From Paenibacillus sp. OV219 (GTDB lineage Bacteria > Bacillota > Bacilli > Paenibacillales > Paenibacillaceae): a stretch of DNA of 64,000 nucleotides. The stretch covers positions 1-64,000 of the forward strand of contig NZ_FOCJ01000010.1 of the NCBI RefSeq assembly GCF_900110075.1. Reading direction: 5' to 3'. Below are positions 35,549-44,420 of this stretch, piece after piece (positions within the stretch are counted from its first letter, which is position 1; each line of letters begins with the position of its first letter). The translations under genes were made by a program, and so were the position numbers. The notes beneath the pieces are model-generated. The model was not told the origin of the DNA. It made no database searches and saw only the letters and a program-made list of their open reading frames with translations.

Positions 35549-35983
35549 AACATTTTTGCATCGTTAATAGACGTTTTCTATAAATCGGATAGCCCAAGTA
35601 TAAATCCGCAGCTCGTGGATGAAATACGGAGTGGGCTGGCTGTGACCAAGTTCTCCATTTACGGCGAAGTACCAGCACTTGAAGCCCTTCTTAAACAGCT
35701 GCAAGAACAATATGGGGATCTGATTACAGCTTCTTTCTCGGATCCGGATGGTATAGATGTAATGCCTAACAATGTAGATAAAGGTGTCGGTATTCGCTTA
35801 TTAATGGAGCATATTGGTGTTCCTGCTGAGGGAGTGGCCTGTATTGGCGATTCGTTCAACGATTTAGCCATGTTCAGGGCTTGCGAGCAGAGCTATGCAA
35901 TGGCTCATGCCCCACAAGCAGTTCGGGAAGAAGCTGCATTCGTTGCGGAAACGGTAGGAAATGCCCTTTATAAATTATTGTGA
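35549..35983 (+). pseudogene. Cof-type HAD hydrolase, N-terminally truncated
   Basis: Only the C-terminal half of a Cof-like HAD phosphatase remains: KFSIYGEVPALEALLKQL, the NNVDKGVGIRLLMEHIGV cap junction and motif IV VACIGDSFNDLAMF. The catalytic DxD motif and the first ~130 residues are missing; the frame opens at a stop at 35546. GTG 35615 has no RBS. No neighbour completes it, so this is a remnant. Confidence 0.72.
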
Positions 35984-36012
35984 AAGCGGTAACAAAAATT
36001 GGATTTACAAAC

Positions 36013-36111
36013 AGTAACGTTAATGATACCCTTATTTTGAACTTACATTAACGTTAATACTACACTCCGGAAAAAAAGGCATATTTTTTTAGATCATATA
36101 TTATCGTTAAT
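36013..36111 (+). promoter_or_regulatory. Three LacI-type operators upstream of the dehydrogenase operon
   Basis: ATTAACGTTAAT, a perfect 12-bp palindrome, at 36047-36058; one-mismatch copies at 36013-36024 (AGTAACGTTAAT) and 36100-36111 (ATTATCGTTAAT). LacI-family operators have a central CG of this kind. A fourth copy precedes the lacI-type gene at 40463. Spacings of 34 and 53 bp would allow looping. Confidence 0.7.
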
Positions 36112-36148
36112 GCTAGTCACTCATATAAATTGGATGGAGGAATTCACA

Positions 36149-37186
36149 ATGAGCAGCATCACTAACGTACCGCAAAAGATGGCGATCCCTTTATTTATCG
36201 GCAATGGTAAGATCTCTTATGGTGAAAGTCCCGTTCCTGTTCCTGGCGAAGGCCAGCTTCTGATTCAGGTAAAGGCGAATGCTCTATGTGGCTCAGACCG
36301 CAGCCAATTTTATGACGGGACCACAACAACACCAGGGCATGAAGCGTCCGGCATCGTCGTTGCTGCAGGGCAAGGGACGAAGACTGCCATCGGTACGCCT
36401 GGCGTCGTCTTTCTGATGGATTTCTGCGGAGAGTGCCGCAGCTGCAAGCAAGGCTTCACTAATCAGTGCTCGAGCAAGAGAGCAGATTACGGCTTCTCGC
36501 ATAGTGGCGGGTATGGCCCGTATATGGTCGTGAACGAGAATGTATTCTTCGCAATTGATCCGTCCATTCCGTTAACTGAGGCTACAATTCTACTGGATAT
36601 TATGGGCACTGGCGGGCATGCCGTGAAGCGGGCACAGCTCGTTCACAAAGACATTCAATCCGTGCTCGTGGTCGGTGCAGGCCCAATCGGTCTAGGCGTG
36701 CTGGCTATGGCGAAGATTCTGCTTGGTTTCAACATGCCGGTATTCATCATGGACTTTGTTCAATATCGACTCGATCTTGCTCAGAAGATGGGTGCAATAC
36801 CGGTGAACCTGGCGAATCGTTCGATCAAGCAGGCTCTTGAGGAAGCAGGCTACAGGGATGTTGACGTCGCGATTGATACAAGCGGCAAAACCGCTGGAAG
36901 ACACGCAGCACTAGAGGTTCTGGGACAGCGGGGTGTGCTCGTCTGCGTAGGGCACGGCCAGGAGCTGAACCTCAAAGTATCTAGCGACTTGATCGCTCCG
37001 GAACATAGCGTGCTAGGCAGTGAGTACTTCCAATATCACGAGATTGCGGAGAATCATCCGCTGCTGCTGAGCCATATGGCCTATTTGCAACAAATCATTA
37101 CGCACCGCTTCGGTGTTGATAAGATTCAAGAAGCGTACGAGTTATTCTTCCAAGGCGACACGGGGAAAGTTGTGGTCGAGCAATGA
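36149..37186 (+). CDS. Zinc-dependent alcohol/sugar dehydrogenase (MDR family)
   Basis: 345-aa NAD(P)-dependent dehydrogenase. Catalytic-zinc region ALCGSDRSQF and GHEASGIV, structural-zinc cysteines CGECRSCKQGFTNQCSSK, and Rossmann loop VVGAGPIGLGVLAMAK. The start is ATG 36149 behind GGAGG (36136-36140); an in-frame GTG/ATG further upstream falls in the operator. The next gene overlaps by 4 nt (ATGA). In this operon with a Gfo/Idh/MocA enzyme and GH127, it probably oxidises a released sugar or polyol. Confidence 0.9.
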   Translation: MSSITNVPQKMAIPLFIGNGKISYGESPVPVPGEGQLLIQVKANALCGSDRSQFYDGTTTTPGHEASGIVVAAGQGTKTAIGTPGVVFLMDFCGECRSCKQGFTNQCSSKRADYGFSHSGGYGPYMVVNENVFFAIDPSIPLTEATILLDIMGTGGHAVKRAQLVHKDIQSVLVVGAGPIGLGVLAMAKILLGFNMPVFIMDFVQYRLDLAQKMGAIPVNLANRSIKQALEEAGYRDVDVAIDTSGKTAGRHAALEVLGQRGVLVCVGHGQELNLKVSSDLIAPEHSVLGSEYFQYHEIAENHPLLLSHMAYLQQIITHRFGVDKIQEAYELFFQGDTGKVVVEQ

Positions 37187-38226
37187 GTCAGGACAAGAAT
37201 CTGAAGGTCGCATTGATCGGCGCGGGTGGTTCTTCGAATGGCCGCGGACTGTCGGCCGGATTTACGGGTGCGGGCAGTTGGGGGCTCCAGCATGCAAGAA
37301 TATTCTCGACTCGCCCGGACGTGGACTTCTGCGCAATCGTAGGACGAGACGCGAAGCGGACAGAAGAGAAAGCAAGAGAGTATGGTACGAGACCCTACAC
37401 CTCGATTACCGAGATGCTGGAGAAGGAATCGCCGGATTTGGTGAGCTTGTGCCTGCCGAACCAGGGCCATTTTGCAGCTACGCTAGAGATTATTCAGGCT
37501 GGTGTTCCTCTGCTCGTAGAGAAACCGTTGGTGTTTGATTTGAAGGAGGCTGATATTCTCCTTAATGAAGCTGCCAAGCGTAATCTCTTCTTTGCGATCA
37601 ACTTTAACCACCGCTATGCGAAGCCTGTGGAGCTGGCTTACGAAGCGATTCGCTCTGGACGGCTAGGCGATCTGACCTTCTTTTCCTGGCGCTTCGGAGG
37701 CGAAGGAGGAGCCGGTCACCCACATGCGAACTTAATCGAAACGCAGTGCCATGGCTTCGATATGCTCGAGCATCTGTGCGGACCGATTGAGTCCGTGATG
37801 GCGGAGATGACGGACAAGACAGGCGGCGGTTATCGGACGATGTCCCTCGCGCTTCGTTTCACCAGCGGAGCGGTTGGCAGTCTGATCGGCACGTACGATT
37901 CCTCGTATGCTTATCCGGATACGCATCGCATCGAGATTGACGGTACGCGGGGACGCGCCGTCATCCATGATACGGTGAAACGGTACACGTTCCATTCAGC
38001 GGGCAATGAGATCGGGGAGAGCTGGGAAGCAGGCTACTTTAATGATGTCGACCGCGAGTTCCATCGGACGTTCGACAAGCATGTTGATGGCTTGCTTGAT
38101 GCGCTTCGTAAGGGCGAAGCACCTCCCATTCATGCGGAATCCGGATATCGCGCGCTCTTAATTGCAGATGCTGCTATCCAGTCGTTCGAGAGCGGGAAGC
38201 GGGTTAAAGTCTCAAGCGCATTGTAA
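37183..38226 (+). CDS. Gfo/Idh/MocA family oxidoreductase
   Basis: 347-aa dehydrogenase. VALIGAGGSSNGRGLSAGFTGAGSWG shows a Rossmann loop with an unusual insertion, then EKPLVFDLKEA and NHRYAKPVELAYEAI. Translationally coupled to the zinc dehydrogenase through a 4-nt overlap. Probably acts on the same sugar pathway. Third Gfo/Idh/MocA gene in the window. Confidence 0.88.
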   Translation: MSQDKNLKVALIGAGGSSNGRGLSAGFTGAGSWGLQHARIFSTRPDVDFCAIVGRDAKRTEEKAREYGTRPYTSITEMLEKESPDLVSLCLPNQGHFAATLEIIQAGVPLLVEKPLVFDLKEADILLNEAAKRNLFFAINFNHRYAKPVELAYEAIRSGRLGDLTFFSWRFGGEGGAGHPHANLIETQCHGFDMLEHLCGPIESVMAEMTDKTGGGYRTMSLALRFTSGAVGSLIGTYDSSYAYPDTHRIEIDGTRGRAVIHDTVKRYTFHSAGNEIGESWEAGYFNDVDREFHRTFDKHVDGLLDALRKGEAPPIHAESGYRALLIADAAIQSFESGKRVKVSSAL

Positions 38227-38270
38227 TCATTCATAATCCTATTATTGGGGTAAGAGGTGTACGAGAAGCG

Positions 38271-40265
38271 ATGATAGACAACCATACGGTGAGTAAATCC
38301 AGTAATTCCGTAAAGCCTACGACATACGACAAGCAGAAGATTACGAACCTACCCGTGACCGCGGTCCAAATTTCCGACCGGTTCTGGAGCCCGAAACTGC
38401 AAGTTGTGCGGAATGTGACCGTACACGATGTGCTGGATAAATTCGAGAGCGACGGCGCCTTTCGTAATTTTGATTTTGTAGCGGCAGGTCAAGGGGGCTA
38501 TCATTGCGGCGAGCCTTGGTTCGACGGCCTCGTGTATGAATCCATTCGCGGCATATCCGACATATTGGCGGCCGAGTATGATCAGGCGATTGACAGCAGA
38601 GTTGATCTGATTATCGAGAAGATCAACAAGGCTCAGCAGACGGTGGGAGACGGCTATATCAATACGTATACGCTGGTGGACCGTCCGCATCAAAGATGGG
38701 GAGACAACGGAGGCAATCTAGTATGGCAGCATGACGTCTATAATGCCGGATGCTTGGTTGAAGCGGGAGTCCATCACTATAAAGCGACAGGCAAAACATC
38801 ACTATTGCAGGCTGGAGTCAGGTTCGCGAACCATATGAGTGACTTGATGGGACCGCCGCCGAAACGAAATATCGTTCCTGGGCATTCATTACCGGAGGAA
38901 GCGCTGCTGGGGCTATCCCAACTGGCAAAGGATGAGCCAGAGCTTGCCGGTCGCCTAAACCTGCCGTTCGATGCGGACCGTTACTTGGAGCTGGCTACAT
39001 TCTGGGTTCACAATCGAGGCAATCATGAGGGCAGAACTTCGTTTAAAGAGTACGCCCAGGATCATAAACCGTTCGCCGAGCAAGACGAGGCGGTAGGGCA
39101 TGCTGTTCGGGCAACGCTCTTCTACACGGGATTGTCGGCACTCTATCTCTCGACAGGCGATGAGCAATATTATGAGCCGGCGAAGAAGCTGTGGGATAAC
39201 ATCGCTTATCAGAAATCGCATATTAGCGGGGGCATTGGAGCCGTCCATGATGAAGAGAAGTTCGGCCAGAACTACCAGCTCCCAGACGACGGATATCTGG
39301 AGACATGCGCTGCAGTCGGCATGGGATACTTCAGCTGGAATCTCTTCTTGGCGAGCGGCGAAGGAAGATACATCGATTGCTTGGAGAACATCCTGTATAA
39401 TATTTTGCTTGCCGGCCGTTCGATGAATGGTCATAAATACTTCTATGAAAATCCACTCGTCAGCAATGGAAGAATGCACCGTTGGGAATGGCACGGCTGC
39501 CCGTGCTGCCCGCCGATGATTCTGAAGATGCTGCCAGAGCTTCCTGCCTTCATTTATGCTCATGACGCGCAAGGTCTGTTTGTGAATCTGTATGTCGCGA
39601 ATGATGGAGAGTTAAAGGTTGGTGATACGAATGTTCGCATTACGCAGAGAACCAACTACCCTTGGGACGGAGCGGTCGAGATTGCTGTAACTCCTGAACG
39701 CGCCTCTATTTTCGAAGTTCGCTTACGCATTCCGCAGTGGTGCGAGAATTATACAATCGAGGTGAATGGTCAGTCTGTTCATTTCGACATTGCTGATGGG
39801 TTTGCTGTCCTAACTCGGGAGTGGAGCGGGGACGATTCAATCCAGCTTCATCTCGATATGCCGGTGAATCTGGTAGAAGCACATCCGAATGTAACCTCTC
39901 ATGTGAACAAGGCAGCCATTAAACGAGGTCCGCTGCTCTATTGTCTCGAGTCTGTAGATAACGAGAAATTCGTCATTCGACGGGGGCAAGTGCAATATAC
40001 GCGCGAGACGTCCGATATGCAGAAAGGCGTTCATCGCAAGCTTCCGACTCAGCCTGAGTTTAAGCTCGAGCGCGTTGAGGACTTCTTTGACGGGGCGGTC
40101 ATTCTGTACACGAAAGATGCGGATGGAGATGACATTACCGCCATTCCGTATCCGTATTGGAATAACCGTGCAAGAGGCGCGATGAGTATTTGGCTGGAGT
40201 ATGACAAACAGAGCGAGCTAGCGGGATGGGAACAACGATTGTACCGGAATGTGAAGATCGAATAG
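38271..40265 (+). CDS. Beta-L-arabinofuranosidase, GH127 (DUF1680)
   Basis: 664-aa intracellular glycoside hydrolase (no signal peptide), expected to release L-arabinose from beta-linked arabinofuranosides. GH127 zinc/cysteine centre visible: E344-x-C346 in YLETCAAVG, and C412-C413 in HGCPCCPPM, corresponding to the HypBA1 Glu338, Cys340, Cys417, Cys418 set, where Cys417 is the nucleophile. N-terminal alpha/alpha barrel and C-terminal beta domain are complete. Lies 45 nt after the dehydrogenase genes; operon controlled by LacI-type operators. Suggests use of plant arabinan or hydroxyproline-linked arabinosides. Confidence 0.92.
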   Translation: MIDNHTVSKSSNSVKPTTYDKQKITNLPVTAVQISDRFWSPKLQVVRNVTVHDVLDKFESDGAFRNFDFVAAGQGGYHCGEPWFDGLVYESIRGISDILAAEYDQAIDSRVDLIIEKINKAQQTVGDGYINTYTLVDRPHQRWGDNGGNLVWQHDVYNAGCLVEAGVHHYKATGKTSLLQAGVRFANHMSDLMGPPPKRNIVPGHSLPEEALLGLSQLAKDEPELAGRLNLPFDADRYLELATFWVHNRGNHEGRTSFKEYAQDHKPFAEQDEAVGHAVRATLFYTGLSALYLSTGDEQYYEPAKKLWDNIAYQKSHISGGIGAVHDEEKFGQNYQLPDDGYLETCAAVGMGYFSWNLFLASGEGRYIDCLENILYNILLAGRSMNGHKYFYENPLVSNGRMHRWEWHGCPCCPPMILKMLPELPAFIYAHDAQGLFVNLYVANDGELKVGDTNVRITQRTNYPWDGAVEIAVTPERASIFEVRLRIPQWCENYTIEVNGQSVHFDIADGFAVLTREWSGDDSIQLHLDMPVNLVEAHPNVTSHVNKAAIKRGPLLYCLESVDNEKFVIRRGQVQYTRETSDMQKGVHRKLPTQPEFKLERVEDFFDGAVILYTKDADGDDITAIPYPYWNNRARGAMSIWLEYDKQSELAGWEQRLYRNVKIE

Positions 40266-40279
40266 GTAGTTTGTACCCG

Positions 40280-40311
40280 AACCAAGCGGCTAATTAGCTG
40301 CTTGGTTTTCT
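40280..40311 (+). terminator. Rho-independent terminator of the GH127 operon
   Basis: AACCAAGC (40280-40287) pairs with GCTTGGTT (40300-40307), followed by TTC; the T tract is short. Confidence 0.7.
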
Positions 40312-40384
40312 TCGTCTCCAGGCGAGTGGTGCCTACTCCTGCTAATTATTGACGAAACAATTGGGCAAGTGATATCGTGTAGTT

Positions 40385-40396
40385 ATGAACGTTAAT
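40385..40396 (+). promoter_or_regulatory. LacI-type operator copy 4
   Basis: ATGAACGTTAAT matches the ATTAACGTTAAT palindrome with one mismatch, 67 nt before the regulator start: autoregulation is likely. Confidence 0.6.
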
Positions 40397-40462
40397 GTAA
40401 TGTGATGTAATGGCATGTCGGTGCTCTATTTTTCGAGTCGACTTCTGTTAGGAGAGGGAAAC

Positions 40463-41485
40463 ATGGATGGCAAAAAGATAACACTGAAAGATATCGCAGG
40501 CCGAGCAGGGCTGTCCATTAATACGATCTCCAGAGCACTCAAGGATAAAGAAGATATTGCTCCAGCTACTAGAGAAGTCATTAAGACTTTGGCTAAAGAA
40601 ATGGGCTATGTCGGCAACTCTGTTGCGGGCTCCCTTCGTTCCGGACATACTAGAACGATCGCGGTCATTGTGAGCGACGTCGCCAACCCGCATTTTGGCA
40701 TTATGGTTAAGGATATCGAGCAGGCTGCCAGGAAGCATAACTATACGATCTTCGTTATTAATACCGAGGAAGATAATGAATTGGAAGAGCGGGCCATCCA
40801 TACGGCGATAAGCAAGAACGTCGACGGCATCATTATCTGTCCGGCACAGAGCAGCACCGAGAATATCGAGTTCATGAAGCGAAATGGCATTCCGTTCGTA
40901 CTTATTGGCAGGCGGTTTAATGATGAGACCGATTACGATTACGTCATATGCGACGATGAGAAAGGCGGCTATCTTGCCACGAAGCATCTGCTCGACAATG
41001 GTCATGAGCGAATCTTGTTCTTGAATGGGCGGAATCGGATTTCGAGCGCTCAAGAACGATATATGGGATATAAGAGGGCGCATGAAGAAGCAGGACTGAC
41101 GGTGGATCCTCTTCTTGTTAAAGAAGTGGGGTATGAACCGGGCGATACGCGAAAAACCGTTAAAATGATGGTTGAAAACGAGTCGTTTACCGGTATTTTT
41201 GCCTTCAATGATGTCATTGCGTGGGAGGCCATGTACGTCCTTCAAATGATGGGCTGCCGAATACCGGAGGAGTACGCGATTATCGGATTTGATAATATTC
41301 ATTCCAGAATGTTTGTTCCGTTTCCACTCTCCTCGATTAGCAGCTCTAAGGGGGAAATGGCACGTCGCGCTCTCGACATTCTTCTTCGCAAAATCAGTGA
41401 GCCTAATGAGAAGAAATCATATAGAGAAGTCGTCGACACCACCTTAATATGGCGTGTAAGCACGATAGGAAATAACGAGAACTAG
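40463..41485 (+). CDS. LacI-family transcriptional regulator
   Basis: 340-aa repressor. N-terminal LacI HTH and hinge (ITLKDIAGRAGLSINTISRALKDKEDIAPATREVI, then GYVGNSVAGSLRSG) followed by a periplasmic-binding-protein-like sugar domain (TIAVIVSDVANPHFGIMVKDIEQAARKHNY). ATG 40463 is behind AGGAGAGG (40450-40457). It follows the GH127 operon with its own operator copy; the shared 12-bp palindrome makes that operon its probable target, and an arabinose-containing sugar the likely inducer. Confidence 0.93.
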   Translation: MDGKKITLKDIAGRAGLSINTISRALKDKEDIAPATREVIKTLAKEMGYVGNSVAGSLRSGHTRTIAVIVSDVANPHFGIMVKDIEQAARKHNYTIFVINTEEDNELEERAIHTAISKNVDGIIICPAQSSTENIEFMKRNGIPFVLIGRRFNDETDYDYVICDDEKGGYLATKHLLDNGHERILFLNGRNRISSAQERYMGYKRAHEEAGLTVDPLLVKEVGYEPGDTRKTVKMMVENESFTGIFAFNDVIAWEAMYVLQMMGCRIPEEYAIIGFDNIHSRMFVPFPLSSISSSKGEMARRALDILLRKISEPNEKKSYREVVDTTLIWRVSTIGNNEN

Positions 41486-41512
41486 TGAGCTACACCTAGC
41501 ACCAGAAGAGAA

Positions 41513-41560
41513 AAGGGCTCTCCCATGTCATCATCGACGACGGGAAAGCCCTTGTTTATT
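41513..41560. terminator. Bidirectional terminator between lacI-type and VOC genes
   Basis: AAGGGCT (41513-41519) pairs with AGCCCTT near 41547-41553, with an inner CTCCC/GGGAA extension. Overlaps the end of the convergent VOC gene. Confidence 0.6.
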
Positions 41561-41951
41561 TGGCATTCGTATCGGGTTGATGGAGGCCGATAATATTGCC
41601 TTCGGTGTCGATGCAGTACCCTTGCCAAGCCATGCCTGGCAGCGCGTATTTCGGCAATGCAACCTGCCCGCCAAGCGCAAGGATCTTCGCTTCCGTCTCA
41701 TCGTAGTCGCCAACGCCCATCGTACAGGCGAATCCGTTCACGGGCTGCCCCGGCTGTGGCGAAGCGCCACGGCGCTGCATCAAGGCTCCGTTAATGCCCA
41801 TCGTATCGGCATCGCCGGTTACCGCTCCAAAGTAAGGCATGCCCGCATAGCTGCTCCAATCTTCAAAGGTCCATCCAAATACTTCGCCATAAAACTTCTT
41901 TGCGCGCTCCATGTCATCAACGTGAATCTCGAAATGAACGACTCTTCCCAT
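41556..41951 (-). CDS. VOC family (glyoxalase/dioxygenase-fold) protein
   Basis: 131-aa metal-binding enzyme fold: VVHFEIHVDDMERAKKFYGEVFGWTFE at the N-terminus and a second repeat ending WQGYCIDTEGNIIGLHQP, giving His/Glu ligands at the usual VOC positions. RBS AGGAGG is upstream of ATG 41951 on the minus strand. Could act in lyase, resistance or antidote roles; no context specifies it. Confidence 0.85.
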   Translation of the reverse strand: MGRVVHFEIHVDDMERAKKFYGEVFGWTFEDWSSYAGMPYFGAVTGDADTMGINGALMQRRGASPQPGQPVNGFACTMGVGDYDETEAKILALGGQVALPKYALPGMAWQGYCIDTEGNIIGLHQPDTNAK

Positions 41952-42185
41952 GATGGCCTCCTCTGGTTTTCACTGGTTTGACTTCCCTAACTCTTTCTTT
42001 AAACAGGGTTTCCTTTCCTATCTGATATAAACGAAATTATAAATTTTTTGCGGAAAAGAATGCGGGGGACTTTCGGTCATCCTACTGCTTCAGCGAAAAT
42101 AGAGAGGTTAGCGAAAGAAGTTAATTGCTCATTCGGCATCATGATCGGTATCATGTTCGCAGGTTAGACCTATTTATTTCATGAG

Positions 42186-43223
42186 ATGGAGTGTGAGTGG
42201 AAAGTGGCGAATGAAACTCAAGTGATTGCGAATAAGCAATATATCTTCGAAGAAGGGCAGCCGTTCCGAAGCAGTCACGCATCGACAGTTGCTGTACTTC
42301 CTGGCGGCGACGTGGTTGCGGCATGGTTCGCGGGCAAGCATGAGAAGTCCAGCGATGTGGCGATCTGGATGTCCCGGCGAGTAGAGGGCGTCTGGTCTGC
42401 TCCATATAAGGCGATGGACGAGGAGGGGATTGCCCACTGGAATCCGGTCCTGTATGCACAGGGCCATTCTCTAATGTTGTTCTATAAAGTAGGTCATGAG
42501 ATCACCGACTGGTATACCTATGTAAGCTGCTCTGAGGATGGCGGTATCAGCTGGGAGAAGCCTCATGAATTAGTTCCGGGGGATGTCGGAGGCCGCGGCC
42601 CTGTACGGAATAAACCAATTGCGCTGCTGGATGGGACTCTGCTCGCTCCGGCGTCGGTGGAGCGGCTTGATCCTGCTGTGGAAGGGAAGCAAATTTGGGA
42701 AGCATTCGTTGATATATCGAGGGATAACGGACAGACATGGACAAAGAGCGAGCTTGTGCCAATGGACCTGGCTTCGTATGTAGGCGCGGACCATTGGTTT
42801 GCCAAGGGGCTCATTCAGCCAACGCTATGGTCCTCGGGCGGAGAGCATGTACATATGCTGCTGCGCAGTACGGAGGGCTGGATCTTCCGCAGCGATTCGG
42901 TGGATAACGGGCGCACATGGTGCCTTGCGTACAAGACATCGCTTCCGAATAACAATAGCGGTATCGATGTGACTTTGATGGATAATGGCAAGTTAGCCTT
43001 AGTCTTAAACCCGGTTGCCGGATATGCGACGGATAGCCCGCGTACTCCGCTTGTTGTGCGCTTCTCGGGCGATAATGGCATGACGTGGGAGGACGAGTTC
43101 ATCCTCGAGCAAGAACCGGGGGAATATTCCTACCCTGCCATCGTCTCCAAAGGCAATGAGCTTTATATTACATACACATGGAATCGGGATCGTATTGCGT
43201 TCTGGACATTGGCGGTGGACTGA
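42186..43223 (+). CDS. Sialidase-like BNR/Asp-box beta-propeller protein
   Basis: 345-aa six-bladed propeller of the BNR/sialidase type. Asp-boxes are visible at SEDGGISW, SRDNGQTW, SVDNGRTW and SGDNGMTW. No signal peptide is seen, so it is probably cytoplasmic and might act on imported oligosaccharides rather than sialylated host glycans; family members also include other glycosidases and lyases. The start is uncertain: ATG 42186 lacks an SD; GTG 42204 is an alternative. Confidence 0.78.
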   Translation: MECEWKVANETQVIANKQYIFEEGQPFRSSHASTVAVLPGGDVVAAWFAGKHEKSSDVAIWMSRRVEGVWSAPYKAMDEEGIAHWNPVLYAQGHSLMLFYKVGHEITDWYTYVSCSEDGGISWEKPHELVPGDVGGRGPVRNKPIALLDGTLLAPASVERLDPAVEGKQIWEAFVDISRDNGQTWTKSELVPMDLASYVGADHWFAKGLIQPTLWSSGGEHVHMLLRSTEGWIFRSDSVDNGRTWCLAYKTSLPNNNSGIDVTLMDNGKLALVLNPVAGYATDSPRTPLVVRFSGDNGMTWEDEFILEQEPGEYSYPAIVSKGNELYITYTWNRDRIAFWTLAVD

Positions 43224-43265
43224 TATAAAGTAGCAATAAATTCTTTGAAACGAGTTGATCCTGCA

Positions 43266-43718
43266 ATGACATTGGAGAAGAAGTACCAGTCCCTTCACGA
43301 GAACCGAATCTTCATGGGTGGAGCGGCTGATGTAGAAGCGATGATCAAGAATGAAGGTGTCGACGTCATTGTTGACCTTCGCGGGGAAGCGACCGGCAGC
43401 GAATATCCGCAAGAGAATGTCGAGTGGATTCAAGTTCCGCTTGGCGACAACGCTACGGAACCGCAGGATATCTTGTTCGCACGAGCGATTGACTACGTAG
43501 TGGACGCATATAAAAGCGGCAAAAAGGTAGGCTTCCACTGCAATGGAGGCGGAGGCCGAACAGGTGCTGTTGCTGCGGGAACGCTGATCAATCTGGGCAT
43601 CAGCAATACGCTAGAGGATGCGGAGCAGAAAGCTAAGAGTATTAGAGCCAAGATCAACATTAAACCACAGCAGCGCGAGGCGCTTGAGAAGCTGTATCCA
43701 AATGTAGATGAGAATTGA
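43266..43718 (+). CDS. Dual-specificity/tyrosine phosphatase-like protein
   Basis: About 150 aa. The CX5R active site HCNGGGGRTG of cysteine phosphatases is intact, with a general-acid candidate Asp in PLGDNA. ATG 43266 is chosen over TTG 43245; neither has a strong SD. Its end overlaps the next gene by 11 nt. Substrate unknown. Confidence 0.78.
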   Translation: MTLEKKYQSLHENRIFMGGAADVEAMIKNEGVDVIVDLRGEATGSEYPQENVEWIQVPLGDNATEPQDILFARAIDYVVDAYKSGKKVGFHCNGGGGRTGAVAAGTLINLGISNTLEDAEQKAKSIRAKINIKPQQREALEKLYPNVDEN

Positions 43719-44361
43719 ATTTGAAGAGCGAGTCATCGACGTTCATGTGGTCTATGGGCCTGGAACGAAGCTTTCGATCCAGGTTGAGCCGAACGGGTTT
43801 GTAACCGTTAAAGCGCCTAATGGTACGGGTGAAGAAGGAATCGCGCAAGCGGTGAGGAAGTATGGGAAACAAATTGCAGCTAAGCTTGATGCGCTTGAGC
43901 AGGCGCGCGAATTGATGCAGTTAAAGGAATATCAAGAAGAAGGGAAATTCCTTCACCTTGGCCGATATTATAAACTGCATGAATTGATCGACACGGCGGG
44001 CCTCGGGGAAGAGGAGCTTAGACTGCAGCTGAGGAAGTTTTATTTTGCAAGCTGTAAGAAAGTGATCCAGCAGCGCATTCAAGGCTACCAGAAGCAGCTG
44101 AAGGCAGCGCCGAAGTCGGTTGAAATCGTGGACTCCAGCACCAAATGGGGGAGCTGCAGCTCGAAGAAGCTATTGACCTTCAACTATCGCCTTGCGATGG
44201 CGCCGGTTGAGGTCATTGATTATGTCATTATTCACGAGCTTTGCCATCTCACGCATATGAATCACGATCGGTCGTTCTGGAGGCTTGTCGGGAGCATCAT
44301 GCCTGACTACAAAGAGAAGGAAGCATACCTCGCAAGATATGGCCAGGCGATGACCTTATAA
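43708..44361 (+). CDS. YgjP-like (DUF45) zinc metallopeptidase
   Basis: 217-aa cytoplasmic protein of the YgjP/M48-like group. HExxH zinc site in IIHELCHLTHMNH with the conserved downstream FW (DRSFWRLV), preceded by the family signature TKWGSCSSKKLLTFNYRLAMAP. Overlaps the phosphatase gene by 11 nt, so translation is likely coupled. Physiological substrate unknown. Confidence 0.9.
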   Translation: MRIEFEERVIDVHVVYGPGTKLSIQVEPNGFVTVKAPNGTGEEGIAQAVRKYGKQIAAKLDALEQARELMQLKEYQEEGKFLHLGRYYKLHELIDTAGLGEEELRLQLRKFYFASCKKVIQQRIQGYQKQLKAAPKSVEIVDSSTKWGSCSSKKLLTFNYRLAMAPVEVIDYVIIHELCHLTHMNHDRSFWRLVGSIMPDYKEKEAYLARYGQAMTL

Positions 44362-44380
44362 TTTATTGTACACAAAGCAA

Positions 44381-44414
44381 GCCCCCGTAATGAGCTTAAT
44401 CATTACGGGGGTTA
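44381..44414. terminator. Bidirectional terminator
   Basis: CCCCCGTAATGA (from 44382) pairs with TCATTACGGGGG, with T-rich flank on the plus side. Shared by the metallopeptidase gene and the convergent germination operon. Confidence 0.9.
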
Positions 44415-44420
44415 ACTATT

